A stretch of 64,000 nucleotides of DNA from JALYUS01 sp038231255. GTDB lineage: Bacteria > Chloroflexota > Chloroflexia > Thermomicrobiales > JALYUS01. Position numbers and translations under genes: made by a program. Below the pieces are notes generated by a model that was not told the origin of the DNA, ran no database searches, and saw nothing but the letters and a program-made list of their open reading frames with translations. This document shows positions 18,061 through 26,654 of the stretch, one piece after another. The DNA lies in assembly GCA_038231255.1 (NCBI GenBank), contig JBBRLR010000010.1, positions 11,560 to 75,559 on the forward strand, given 5' to 3'. Position 1 is the stretch's first letter. Each line of letters begins with the position of its first letter.

Positions 18061-20859
18061 TCAGAGCAACCGTCCCTGCTGCGCGACGACGGCGATCCGC
18101 TTCGCTTCGCGCTCGGCCTGATTGATCGGTTTCAGTTCGTCCCAGTTCTGGCCGGCCTTCGCCTCGACTTCGAGCGGGACGACGAGTGTGAACGCGCCGG
18201 TCATCGCCTCGGTGACGGCTTCGCAGGTGCGCTCCAGTTCGCTCGCGGGCACTTCCAGCACCAGTTCGTCGTGCACTTGCAGGAGCATCTTGCCGCGCAG
18301 GTTATCACGCCGCAGCATCTCGTCCACGCGGATCATCGCCCGCTTGACGATGTCCGCCGCCGTGCCCTGGATCGGCGCATTCATCGCGGCGCGCTCGGCG
18401 GCCTGGCGGACATTCGGATTGCGCGACTGCAACTCCGGGAAATAGCGGCGGCGACCGAGCAGAGTGGAGACGTACCCTTTCTCTAATGCTTCCTCGCGGA
18501 TCGAATCGGTCAACCGCTTCACGCCGGGGAAGCGCTCGAAGTAGATTTTGATGTAGTCGCGCGCCTTCCCCTGCGAGATGCCCGCGCTGTTCGCGAGACC
18601 GAAGGCGCTGATGCCATAGATGATGCCGAAGTTGACCGTCTTCGCGAGCCGCCGCGTGTCCGGGTCCACCGACTCATACGGCACGTCGAACATCTCCGCC
18701 GCAGTCGCGGTGTGGATGTCCCGCCCCTCGCGGAAGGCTTCCAGGAGCGATTCATCGCGCGAGACGTGGGCGAAGATGCGCAGTTCGATCTGCGAGTAGT
18801 CGCAGGCGAGCAGTACCGCCGGTTCGCCGTCAAAGATCGTCGTTTCCGGTGTATTCCCCGCAACAAAGGCGTGGCGCACCTCGCGCCCAACTTCGGTGCG
18901 AATGGGGATATTTTGCAGGTTCGGGTCGGTCGAAGAGAGCCGCCCTGTCGAGGCGACCGCCTGATTGAACGACGTATGCACGCGCCCCGTTTCCGGGTTG
19001 ATGAGCAGCGGCAGCGCGTCTACGTATGTACCTTTTAGCTTCGACAACTGCCGGTATTCGAGAATTTGCTTGACGATCGGGTGCTCCCACTGCAACGGCT
19101 CCAGCACATCCGAGGCGGTGCTATAGCCCGTTTTCGTCTTCTTGCCGTGCGGCAGGCTCAGTTCATCGAAAAGCACCGCGCCCAGTTGCATCGGGGAGTT
19201 GATGTTGAACGGATGCTTCGCCAATTCGTAGACATCGGCGGCGAGCGCGGCCATCTGCTCATCGAGGCGCACGGAGAGCGTGCGGAGGTAATCACCGTCC
19301 ACCGTGATGCCGGTGCGCTCCATACCTGCGAGGATCGGCACGAGCGGTAGTTCGATCTCGTCCAGCAGGTGCAGGATTTCGCGCTTCTGCAAGTCGTCCC
19401 GCAGCGGCGAGACAAGGGCATTGGTGCAGTATGCATCGGAGGCGGCATAGGCGGCGGCTTGCGGCACCGGTACCTGCGCCATCGTGATCTGGTTGCGCCC
19501 CGTGCCGATCAAGTCCGTGATGTGCGTCATCTCGATGCCGAGGCGCGTGAAGGCGAGTTCCTTCAATCCGACCGACGTTTCGCCAAGCAAATATGCGGCG
19601 AGCATCGTGTCAAAAACGAGGCCGTTCAGTTCCAGCCCCGCCCGCTCGAAGGCGAGGATGTCGAACTTCGCATTGTGCGCCACTTTGACAATGTCCGGGT
19701 CGGCGAAGACCGGGCCAAGACACTCGCGCACCTCGGGCACGCTCAGTTGCTCGTCCGCCAGATAATGGCCGACGGGCAGATACCACGCCTCCTTGCCATC
19801 CACGGCGAGCGAGATGCCGACCAGCGCGCCCGTCACCGGGTTCGTGCTCGTTGTCTCAGTGTCGAAGGCGAACGTCCCCGCCTCGCGGAGCCGCGCCGCC
19901 AACGCAGGCAAATCCGCCGCCTTCGTTACTGTCGTAACGATATGGTCGTGGTCGCCGTGGTTCGTGCTCTTCTGCGCCGAGACGTGCTCGGGCAACTTCG
20001 TCAGCAGGGAACGGAACTCCAACTCGCGGAACAGGCTGACGACTTTTTCGCGGTCGTACTCGTGCGTCCGGCACGCTTCGAGGTCGAGCTGAAGGTCAAC
20101 GTCCGTCACAATTGTCGTCAGCACCTTGCTCTTCAGGGCATCCTCGTACTGCGACGTGATGAGGTCGCGGATGCGCGGGGGCATGATCTCGTCGAAATGA
20201 TCGCGCCAGTTTTCGAGCGGGCCGAGTTGCTTGAGGAGCGCGGTCGCGCTCTTCTCGCCGATTCCCTTGACGCCGGGGATGTTGTCGCTCTTGTCGCCGA
20301 CGAGCGCCTTATAATCAGCGACGAGCGGCGGCGCGAAGCCGTATCGCTCGACGGTCTTCGCCATATCGTAGATACGGAAGTCCGAAAAGCGATTCTGCAC
20401 GCCGGGCAGCACGACGCTCACGCCGTCGTCCGAGACGAGTTGCAGCGTGTCCGTGTCGCCTGTGACGATATACGTTTCGACCCCTTCGCGCGCCGCGACC
20501 CGGCCGAGCGTGCCGATCACATCGTCCGCCTCGTAGCCGGGAATCATGAAGATCGGGATGTTAAGGGCCTCGACGACCTCCTTGACGCGCTCCTGCTGCT
20601 GCCGCATCTCATTCGGCATTGGCGGACGGTGCGCCTTATAGGTGGCGAGCAGGTCGTCGCGGAATGAGCCGCCCTTATCGAAGGCGACGACGATGTACGC
20701 TGGCGAAAAGGCGCGCAGTGCGTCGAGCATCATCGCGGTGAACCCAAAGGTCGCGTTGACAAGTTCGCCGGACGAGGTCGCCATCGTCTGCGGCAGCGCA
20801 AAGAAGGCGCGATACAGGAGGGCGTGGCCGTCAATCAGGACGATTCGTTCTTTTGCCAC
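18061..20859 (-). CDS. polA: DNA polymerase I
   Basis: 932 residues with all three domains. The 5'-3' exonuclease comes first (LIDGHALLYRAFFALP; YEADDVIGTLG; VGDKSDNIPGVKGIGEKSA). The 3'-5' exonuclease looks catalytically intact (FDTETTSTNP, AHNAKFDILAF, YAASDAY). The polymerase domain has motif A LLACDYSQIELRI, motif B RRLAKTVNFGIIYG and motif C LLQVHDELVLEVP. It fills gaps and removes Okazaki primers. The ATG follows AAAAAGGAGAG. A perfect 24-bp-arm hairpin lies 16 bases upstream, separating it from the DUF151 gene on the same strand. Confidence 0.97.
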   Translation of the reverse strand: MAKERIVLIDGHALLYRAFFALPQTMATSSGELVNATFGFTAMMLDALRAFSPAYIVVAFDKGGSFRDDLLATYKAHRPPMPNEMRQQQERVKEVVEALNIPIFMIPGYEADDVIGTLGRVAAREGVETYIVTGDTDTLQLVSDDGVSVVLPGVQNRFSDFRIYDMAKTVERYGFAPPLVADYKALVGDKSDNIPGVKGIGEKSATALLKQLGPLENWRDHFDEIMPPRIRDLITSQYEDALKSKVLTTIVTDVDLQLDLEACRTHEYDREKVVSLFRELEFRSLLTKLPEHVSAQKSTNHGDHDHIVTTVTKAADLPALAARLREAGTFAFDTETTSTNPVTGALVGISLAVDGKEAWYLPVGHYLADEQLSVPEVRECLGPVFADPDIVKVAHNAKFDILAFERAGLELNGLVFDTMLAAYLLGETSVGLKELAFTRLGIEMTHITDLIGTGRNQITMAQVPVPQAAAYAASDAYCTNALVSPLRDDLQKREILHLLDEIELPLVPILAGMERTGITVDGDYLRTLSVRLDEQMAALAADVYELAKHPFNINSPMQLGAVLFDELSLPHGKKTKTGYSTASDVLEPLQWEHPIVKQILEYRQLSKLKGTYVDALPLLINPETGRVHTSFNQAVASTGRLSSTDPNLQNIPIRTEVGREVRHAFVAGNTPETTIFDGEPAVLLACDYSQIELRIFAHVSRDESLLEAFREGRDIHTATAAEMFDVPYESVDPDTRRLAKTVNFGIIYGISAFGLANSAGISQGKARDYIKIYFERFPGVKRLTDSIREEALEKGYVSTLLGRRRYFPELQSRNPNVRQAAERAAMNAPIQGTAADIVKRAMIRVDEMLRRDNLRGKMLLQVHDELVLEVPASELERTCEAVTEAMTGAFTLVVPLEVEAKAGQNWDELKPINQAEREAKRIAVVAQQGRLL

Positions 20860-20874
20860 GTCGCTCTCCTTTTT

Positions 20875-20933
20875 GAGGACGAAGGACTGAGGACTAAGAC
20901 GGCATCCAACTTAGTCCTCAGTCCTTCGTCCTC
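20875..20933. repeat. Perfect hairpin with heptad arms between DUF151 gene and polA
   Basis: Two 24-base arms (20875-20898 and 20910-20933) are perfectly complementary around an 11-base loop. Each arm is made of three 7-nt words (AGGACGA, AGGACTG, AGGACTA). There is no T-run after it on the minus strand, where a Shine-Dalgarno for polA follows immediately. It could terminate or attenuate read-through from the upstream gene. Confidence 0.8.
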
Positions 20934-20935
20934 TC

Positions 20936-21460
20936 TCAATTGCCTTCTTTTTTCTCGTCCGGGAAGTCGAGACCGTTGATAAAACTGCGGAAGGAGTTAA
21001 GCTTCTCGTCGTCGGGGGACGGCTTCGGCTTCGCTTCTCCGTCGGCTTCCTCCTCGTCCTCACCGAAAAGGACGCCTGCCTTCTCCATTACGACCTCGTC
21101 CACGAAGATCGGCACCTTGGTCCGCACGGCGAGGGCGATGGCATCGGAGGGGCGGGAATCAATTTCCACCTGCCGCCCAGCCGCCTCGATGACGATGGTG
21201 GCGTAGAAGACATCGTCGCGCAGGCCGGTGACGAGGATGCGCCGAACGCGCCCGCCGAGGTCGCCAATGATATTCTTCATGATGTCATAGGGGAGTGGCC
21301 GGGCCGCCTCGACCCCCTGCAACTCCATCGCAATCGCCTCGGCCTCGAAATGCCCGATCCAGATAGGGAGGTAGCGCTCGCCCTCCAGTTCCTTGAGGAT
21401 GACGACGCGCTGGCTCGTGACGAGGCTGACGCGGATAGATTCGACGACTGATTCGATCAT
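20936..21460 (-). CDS. Bifunctional nuclease-family protein (DUF151)
   Basis: 174 residues from ATG 21460. The DUF151 core is clear: ILKELEGERYLPIWIGHFEAEAIAMELQG, then RPLPYDIMKNII, and EIDSRPSDAIALAVRTKVPIFV. Plant and archaeal relatives have RNase/DNase activity, but the bacterial role is unknown. An acidic Lys/Glu-rich tail follows the domain from about residue 130. It lies between parA and polA on the same strand. A longer upstream frame exists, but it lacks conserved sequence before MIESVVESIRVSL. Confidence 0.82.
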   Translation of the reverse strand: MIESVVESIRVSLVTSQRVVILKELEGERYLPIWIGHFEAEAIAMELQGVEAARPLPYDIMKNIIGDLGGRVRRILVTGLRDDVFYATIVIEAAGRQVEIDSRPSDAIALAVRTKVPIFVDEVVMEKAGVLFGEDEEEADGEAKPKPSPDDEKLNSFRSFINGLDFPDEKKEGN

Positions 21461-21607
21461 CTGGCGCACGCCTTTCGCGGCAGGCTTTCGGTGCGGAATA
21501 TCCCGGTACGGCGCGATGCGGATACATGCGGAAATTCGTCCTCCATGCAGCGAACCAACGCCTTGTTTTCGCTCCGATTGTACCGCCATCGCCCGAATCG
21601 GGCAACG

Positions 21608-22414
21608 TCATCGCGCTCCAGCCACTACCGGGGAGAGCGTAGCCGCAACGCGCTCCAGGAGTTCGTCCGCCAATTCCCGATACGCCTGCGCGCCCCGCCC
21701 GGAAGAGTCGTATTCGGTGATCGCCTGCCCGTACGACGGCGCTTCCGCGAGGCGGACAGTGCGCGGTACGACGCTCTTGAAGATGCGCGTCGGGAAGAAA
21801 CGGCGGACCTCCGCGACGACTTGCGGCGCGAGCCGGGTGCGCGCGTCGTACATCGTCATGATAACGCCCGTCACATCCAGCGTCGGATTGACGGTGCGCT
21901 TGACACGATCCACCGTCTGCACCAGTTGCAGTAGCCCTTCAAGGGCGAGGAATTCGCACTGGATCGGGATGAGAACGCCGTGCGCGGCGGTCAGCGCATT
22001 GACGGTGAGCAGGCCGAGCGAGGGCGGGCAATCCACGAAGATGAAATCGTAGGATTCAGCAACCGTCCCGAGCGCGGCGCGCAGGTAGGTTTCGCGCCGG
22101 GGCAGGTCCACCAGTTCGATCTCCGCCGCTGCAAGGACACTCGTGCTCGGCAGGAGATCGAGATGCGGCACGCGCGTTGGCCGGATCACTTCGGCGGCGG
22201 GCGCTTCGTTGAGCAGCACGTCGTAGAGCGTCGTCAGCATCGCCGCCTTATCCATGCCGAGGCTGCTGGAAGCGTTCCCTTGCGGATCGGTGTCCACCAA
22301 AAGGACACGCCGCCCTTTCGCCGCAACGCACGCCGCGAGATTAACGGCGGTCGTCGTCTTGCCGACGCCACCCTTCTGATTCGACACCGCGAAAATTCGC
22401 GCGCCCCCGCCCAT
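21608..22414 (-). CDS. parA: ParA/Soj-family ATPase
   Basis: 268 residues. A deviant Walker A motif (KGGVGKTTTAVNLA) is at about residues 13-22, with DTDPQGNASSSLG and the switch segment DFIFVDCPPSLGLLTVNAL. This is the chromosome-partitioning ATPase type that moves ParB-parS complexes on the nucleoid. No parB follows; instead DUF151 and polA lie downstream. The ATG at 22414 is favoured over the GTG two codons upstream. Without parB it could instead position another cargo. Confidence 0.88.
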   Translation of the reverse strand: MGGGARIFAVSNQKGGVGKTTTAVNLAACVAAKGRRVLLVDTDPQGNASSSLGMDKAAMLTTLYDVLLNEAPAAEVIRPTRVPHLDLLPSTSVLAAAEIELVDLPRRETYLRAALGTVAESYDFIFVDCPPSLGLLTVNALTAAHGVLIPIQCEFLALEGLLQLVQTVDRVKRTVNPTLDVTGVIMTMYDARTRLAPQVVAEVRRFFPTRIFKSVVPRTVRLAEAPSYGQAITEYDSSGRGAQAYRELADELLERVAATLSPVVAGAR

Positions 22415-22502
22415 ACACACCGCTTCCGAACACCCGTACGAACACTGCCGCGAGTGTAGCGCGATGGCCGGGGGAGTGCAACGGGGAGGGGAACCTCACC
22501 CT

Positions 22503-23216
22503 TTACGCCACCGCAGATCGATTCTCGGCGCGGAACATGTAGCCGATGCCGCGCACGGTATGGATGTATGTCGGGGCGGCGGGGTTGGATTCGATCTTCG
22601 CGCGCACGCGGCGGATATACACATCCACGCGGTTGCCGAAGTCGTCGCAGTCGTAGCCCCAGGTCCGCTCGATCAGCGCCTCGCGGGTGATGACGCCGTT
22701 GGCGTTGCGCATCAGGCACTCGAGAATCTTCATCTCGGTCGGCGTGAGCAGGACAGGGGGTCGGCCCGGCGCGGAGAATGCCAAGTCGCCGAGGTCGAGG
22801 CAAATCTCGCCCACTTTGATGACGGAGCCGTAGACATTCCGCTCGACGCGGTGATAGCGACGCAGCACTGCCTGGATGCGCGCCAGGAGTTCGGTCGGCT
22901 CGAACGGCTTCGCGACATAATCGTCCGCACCGTGCTCGAAGCCTTCCACTTTGTCGCTCACATGCGAGCGCCCGCTGAGGAAAATGATCGGTATGTCGGG
23001 GTGCGCGTCGCGCATCTCTTTCGCGACGACATAACCGTCCACATGCGGCAGCGTGATGTCGAGCAGGACAAGGTCAATCGCGTTATTGTGCAGGAACGCG
23101 CTCGCGCCGCGCGGGTCCGCGAGGACGGTGATCGAATACCCCGCATCAGCGAGCAGAAACGTCAGCAATTTACCGATGAGGGGATCGTCGTCAATAAGTA
23201 AAATGTGCGTGTTCAT
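22503..23216 (-). CDS. OmpR-family response regulator
   Basis: 237 residues from ATG 23216. The receiver domain has the acidic pocket D10-D11, phospho-acceptor D53 (LVLLDITLP), S81 and K103 (AKPFEP). The C-terminal winged helix (about 140-235) has LTPTEMKILECLMRNANGVITREALIERTWGY and VDVYIRRVRAKIE. It is expected to bind DNA as a dimer on phosphorylation. No histidine kinase gene lies beside it, so it is an orphan here. It sits just upstream of parA on the same strand with an 88-base gap. Confidence 0.92.
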   Translation of the reverse strand: MNTHILLIDDDPLIGKLLTFLLADAGYSITVLADPRGASAFLHNNAIDLVLLDITLPHVDGYVVAKEMRDAHPDIPIIFLSGRSHVSDKVEGFEHGADDYVAKPFEPTELLARIQAVLRRYHRVERNVYGSVIKVGEICLDLGDLAFSAPGRPPVLLTPTEMKILECLMRNANGVITREALIERTWGYDCDDFGNRVDVYIRRVRAKIESNPAAPTYIHTVRGIGYMFRAENRSAVA

Positions 23217-23501
23217 TTGTCGTTTCCCTGTATGGTCCAGCGCATCGCGGCCTTTTCCTTCCCGTACGTGCCCATGCCCCATATGACACTGACACCACGT
23301 CTCCCCTTCCATGGACGATAATGCATCCCTATCCTGACATTTATTTCTGATCTACAGCCCTCAAGTATGACAGCTTTGTCACTTGGTCTCGGCTCCCACC
23401 TTCCGGCCTGTTATTCGGCAGTTCGCGGCGCGGAGGGGAACGGAGCATGTACACTACCGATCAACGACGACCGCGCCAGGGTGAAGGAGGGAGATGCACC
23501 G

Positions 23502-24362
23502 ATGCAAACCGCCAGTCGAGGGCTGATCGTGGATACGCACATGCATGTCTGGAAGATTGACCCGCCACGCTATACGCTCGAACAAACGCTCACGGATGTC
23601 CCGCTACCAACGGAGGATGCGCCGATCGAGGACCTGCTCGCCGACAACGCGGCGGCGGGCGTCGCGCATACCGTCCTCGTGCAGCCGAGCACATCCGGGT
23701 GGAACAACCGCTACGTCGTCGAGAGCGCGGCGGCGCACCCGCGCCTCTTCGCGGCGCACGGGCTGATTGATCCCAATTCGCGGACGAACGCCGCCGATCT
23801 GCGCGAATGGATGGCGGCGGGCATGGCCGGTTTCCGGTTCAACATGGTGCGCGACCGTGACCCGGCATGGGTGAACGCGCCGCGCAACCACGCCCTCTGG
23901 GAGACGGCGCAGGAACTCGGGGCGGTGATCAATGTGCAGATGCACCCACCCCAGGCGTGGCGGCTCCTCGAGATCGCCGGTCGCTATCCCGGCGTCAAGG
24001 TGATCGTGGACCATCTCGGCAAGCCGGACATCGCCGAGCCGCCGCCGTACGCGCAGTTCGCGCAGGTCCTCGCGCTCGCCGATCTGCCGAACACCTACGT
24101 CAAGGTTTCCGCGCTCTCGCTCGCCTCGCGCACCAGGGAATACCCGTACCGCGATGTCTTTCCCTGGGTGAAGATGCTTTACGAGGCGTTCGGCCCGTCG
24201 CGGCTTCTCTGGGGCACCGGCTATCCCGGTGTGCGCCGCGCCCTACCGCTCGATAAGGAACTAGCGATCATCACGCAGCACCTCCCCTTCCTGCTCGAAG
24301 ACGACAAGCAGTGGATCCTCGGTCGCACGGCGATGACCATCTGGCCCTTCGAAACACGCTGA
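23502..24362 (+). CDS. Amidohydrolase-2 family protein
   Basis: 286 residues from ATG 23502, preceded by AAGGAGGGAG. The fold is a TIM-barrel lactonase/decarboxylase type, with DTHMHVW at 11-17, NVQMHPP around 144-150 and IVDHLGKPD at 168-175. In this family the barrel ends in WGSDYP, whose Asp is catalytic. Here the motif reads WGTGYPG with glycine at 240, so either catalysis differs or the protein is not a hydrolase. Related enzymes act on sugar lactones or aromatic acids. There is no operon partner. Confidence 0.72.
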   Translation: MQTASRGLIVDTHMHVWKIDPPRYTLEQTLTDVPLPTEDAPIEDLLADNAAAGVAHTVLVQPSTSGWNNRYVVESAAAHPRLFAAHGLIDPNSRTNAADLREWMAAGMAGFRFNMVRDRDPAWVNAPRNHALWETAQELGAVINVQMHPPQAWRLLEIAGRYPGVKVIVDHLGKPDIAEPPPYAQFAQVLALADLPNTYVKVSALSLASRTREYPYRDVFPWVKMLYEAFGPSRLLWGTGYPGVRRALPLDKELAIITQHLPFLLEDDKQWILGRTAMTIWPFETR

Positions 24363-24364
24363 GG

Positions 24365-24496
24365 CGAAACCGGGGAGAACCGCAAAGGACGCAAAGAAGA
24401 AAGAGGGAAGAGAAATAAGAAAATGAGAATGGAATCTTCTTTCTCACTCTTTGCGCTCTTTGCGTCCTTTGCGCCTTTGCGATTCTCCCTGGCTTC
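24365..24496. repeat. Nonad-type inverted repeat (CGCAAAGGA family), copy 1
   Basis: The left arm opens GAAACCGGGGAGAACCGC and continues with AAAGGACGCAAAG words. The right arm mirrors it (CTTTGCGTCCTTTGCGCCTTTGCG, in shorter words CTTTGCG) and closes with TTCTCCCTGGCTTC. Copies of the same family are at 41169, 47231, 48638 and, split by an IS, at 42608/44681. It sits downstream of the amidohydrolase gene. Confidence 0.75.
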
Positions 24497-24586
24497 ACCT
24501 CTCTAGCACCAGGATGTGTTTGCCACTATACTGGCGTGTGTTCGTACACAGTGGGAGGGTGGCTATCGCAGGGAAGGGGCGGGTAC

Positions 24587-25141
24587 GTGCAGACCGAACG
24601 CCGCGAGACGGGCAAAAACGAGACGGACGAATCCAAAACGATTGACGAACATCCTGCATTGAAACAGGAGCATAGTCGGCAATCGGAAGCGGTACGGCGC
24701 GCTATCACGCCGTGGTTGAGCGGCGCGGACACACTCGTCTATGTTCTCGTCGGCATCGTCTTTCTCGCGGGCGCATTGGCGATGCTTGGCTACACCGTGT
24801 ACACCTTCATCGGGCATTTCAACGACGATTTTCCGCAGGCGATCATTACGCTTGTCAACGACCTGCTACTCGTGATGATTATTATGGAGGTCTTGCGCAC
24901 CGTGCTTTCGTACATCGAGGAACGTGGCGCGTCGCTCCGTCCGTTCCTCTTCATCGGCGCGATCTCTGCGACCCGGCGCATCCTCGCCATCGGCGCGGAA
25001 GCGACGATCACCGATCAACAGAAGCCCAGCATCCCGCACGAAGAGTTCATGCGCCGTCTCGTAGACCTCGGCGTCAACGCCTGTGTTATCCTCGCGATCG
25101 TCATCGCACTCTTCCTGCTTTCCCTGCGCGATGCATCGTAA
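24587..25141 (+). CDS. PsiE-family membrane protein
   Basis: 184 residues from a GTG at 24587, preceded by AAGGGGCGGG. After a charged N-terminus there are about four helices: VLVGIVFLAGALAMLGYTVY, LLLVMIIMEVLRTVLSYIEE, FLFIGAISATRRILAIGAE and NACVILAIVIALFLLSL. The segment between helices 2 and 3 is characteristic of the phosphate-starvation-inducible PsiE family, whose function is unknown. A longer frame from GTG 24536 is possible. Confidence 0.72.
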   Translation: MQTERRETGKNETDESKTIDEHPALKQEHSRQSEAVRRAITPWLSGADTLVYVLVGIVFLAGALAMLGYTVYTFIGHFNDDFPQAIITLVNDLLLVMIIMEVLRTVLSYIEERGASLRPFLFIGAISATRRILAIGAEATITDQQKPSIPHEEFMRRLVDLGVNACVILAIVIALFLLSLRDAS

Positions 25142-25183
25142 CATGACGGCGGCGCTATCTCACAGGCGCGTGCCCACGGGCGC

Positions 25184-25936
25184 TTATGACGGACTCGCGG
25201 CGCGCAACCGGCGCGCGGACAGCGCCGGGAAGGGCGCTTCGGATTCCGCCAACTCCGCGATCACCGCTTCGTAATCGTAGGCGACGCGCCGGTGCGTGAC
25301 CTGCCAGTGGTCGCCGTCCCACGCAACAAGCGCGTACGCCGCGCGGTGATCGCCATCGAAGGGGAAGCCGGACGCGCCGATGGATGCGACGCGCCAGCCG
25401 CGCACCATGCCCGCCGAGGCGTAATGAATGTGCCCGTAGAGGATCAGATCGGCCCGCGCATCGCCGATCATCGCCGTCGCCTCGTCTTCCGACGTAATCT
25501 GTTGATCGGTCGCCCCGGGCCGCAATTGCACAATCAACGTCGCGTTCACATCCGTCGGCGTCGCGTGGACGATCAACAGGTCATCTTCCGGCGATCTGCC
25601 GCCGGGTGGCGTGATGCGATGCTCGAAGGGCAGCGACGCGAGATAAGCGGCACCATCCGCCCCGATCCGCTCGCGTACCCACCGTACGCCCGGATCGTTC
25701 GCCATCGGGCTGTTGGCATCGGTGAAGAACCGGTCCGTGTTGCCGTAGATCGTCGGGACGTTTTGCTCACGCACCCGCGCCAGCGACTCCGCCGGGCGCG
25801 GCCCGTTCAAGACGAGATCGCCCGCAATCACGAGCGCGTCGTATCGCTGCGTCGCGAGCGCCGCGAGCGCGGCGTTGAACCCGGCGAGATTGCCGTGAAT
25901 GTCCGATAGCACCGCAACGGTGTACTGGTGCGCCAT
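25184..25936 (-). CDS. Calcineurin-like metallophosphoesterase
   Basis: 250 residues with the five phosphoesterase blocks: SDIHGN (11-16), IAGDLVLNGP, GNTD in place of GNHD, IVHATP and YGHIHY. The fold binds two metal ions and hydrolyses phosphoesters, possibly a small molecule or nucleotide. The His of GNHD is Thr here, a change also seen in some YfcE-like proteins. It shares its strand with the PAP2-like gene, 12 bases downstream of that gene's stop. Confidence 0.85.
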   Translation of the reverse strand: MAHQYTVAVLSDIHGNLAGFNAALAALATQRYDALVIAGDLVLNGPRPAESLARVREQNVPTIYGNTDRFFTDANSPMANDPGVRWVRERIGADGAAYLASLPFEHRITPPGGRSPEDDLLIVHATPTDVNATLIVQLRPGATDQQITSEDEATAMIGDARADLILYGHIHYASAGMVRGWRVASIGASGFPFDGDHRAAYALVAWDGDHWQVTHRRVAYDYEAVIAELAESEAPFPALSARRLRAASPS

Positions 25937-25948
25937 CTCGCATCCCTC

Positions 25949-26563
25949 CTACAGCAACACGAAGACGAGTACGCCGACGACCGCCCCCACAAACGCCCCC
26001 GCCGAGATCTCCCCCGGCGTGTGTGCCCGAAGCGTCAGACGCGCCCAGCCAACCGCACCGATCACCACGAGGACGGGCAAGAACGCGGCGCCATAGGCCA
26101 TCGGAAGCGCGACCGCAGCGACCGCAGCGCTCATCGCGTGGAGGCTGAATTTGCATACCAACTGGTTCACGCCCGCACCGATGATGAGGCAAAGCGTCAT
26201 CGCTACCATCAGCAACATCGTCCGGCGTGGCGCGACGACCCGGATCGTCAGTTCCGTCCCGACGATGTAGCAAAGAATCATCACGCCGTACGCGAGCGGG
26301 CGTTCGTTCCGATTCGAGACGTACAGATCGGTAATCGTGCCGCGCTTCAGCATGACGACGAAGAGGATCGCCGGGAGCGTCGCCGCGCAGGTGATCGTCG
26401 CGCAGCACCAAACGAGCCAGCGGGCCACGGTGACGCGCGGCTCGTGAAAACCGTTGAACAACGCTAGAAGCGGGATGATCGTTACCGTCGGTTGCATGAC
26501 GGCGCTAATGGTCCGCGCGGCGATAATGTGAGCAGACGTGCGCGTGAGCGATCCGATGACCAT
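25949..26563 (-). CDS. PAP2-like phosphatase-superfamily membrane protein
   Basis: 204 residues from ATG 26563 with five or six helices. The SLHAMSAA segment stands where PAP2 enzymes have PSGH, and GWARLTLRAHTPGEISAGA stands for the SRxxxxxHxxxD motif. The invariant residues are therefore partly changed, so lipid-phosphatase activity is uncertain. The gene lies between the heptad hairpin after the protease gene and the metallophosphoesterase gene, with which it may be co-transcribed. The longer upstream frame is encoded by the hairpin and was rejected. Confidence 0.6.
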   Translation of the reverse strand: MVIGSLTRTSAHIIAARTISAVMQPTVTIIPLLALFNGFHEPRVTVARWLVWCCATITCAATLPAILFVVMLKRGTITDLYVSNRNERPLAYGVMILCYIVGTELTIRVVAPRRTMLLMVAMTLCLIIGAGVNQLVCKFSLHAMSAAVAAVALPMAYGAAFLPVLVVIGAVGWARLTLRAHTPGEISAGAFVGAVVGVLVFVLL

Positions 26564-26579
26564 GCCGGAATGATACCAC

Positions 26580-26652
26580 GGGAGTTCGCGGTTCGCGGTT
26601 CGGGGAGAACTTTCCCTTCTTCGAACCGCGAACCGCGAACCGTGAACTCCCC
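26580..26652. repeat. Heptad-type hairpin between protease and PAP2-like genes
   Basis: Arms of GTTCGCG GTTCGCG GTTCGGG and the inverted CGAACCG CGAACCG CGAACCG face each other across about 20 bases. It starts three bases after the protease stop on the minus strand, a position expected for a terminator. Confidence 0.75.
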
Positions 26653-26654
26653 TT

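Noticed and set aside
19369..20667. Long plus-strand open frame antisense to polA
   Set aside because: Arg/His-rich shadow of the polA codons, with no start signals.
24365..24496. CRISPR-like array from the regularly spaced CGCAAAGGA words
   Set aside because: Words are adjacent without spacers and mirror each other across a centre; there are no cas genes.
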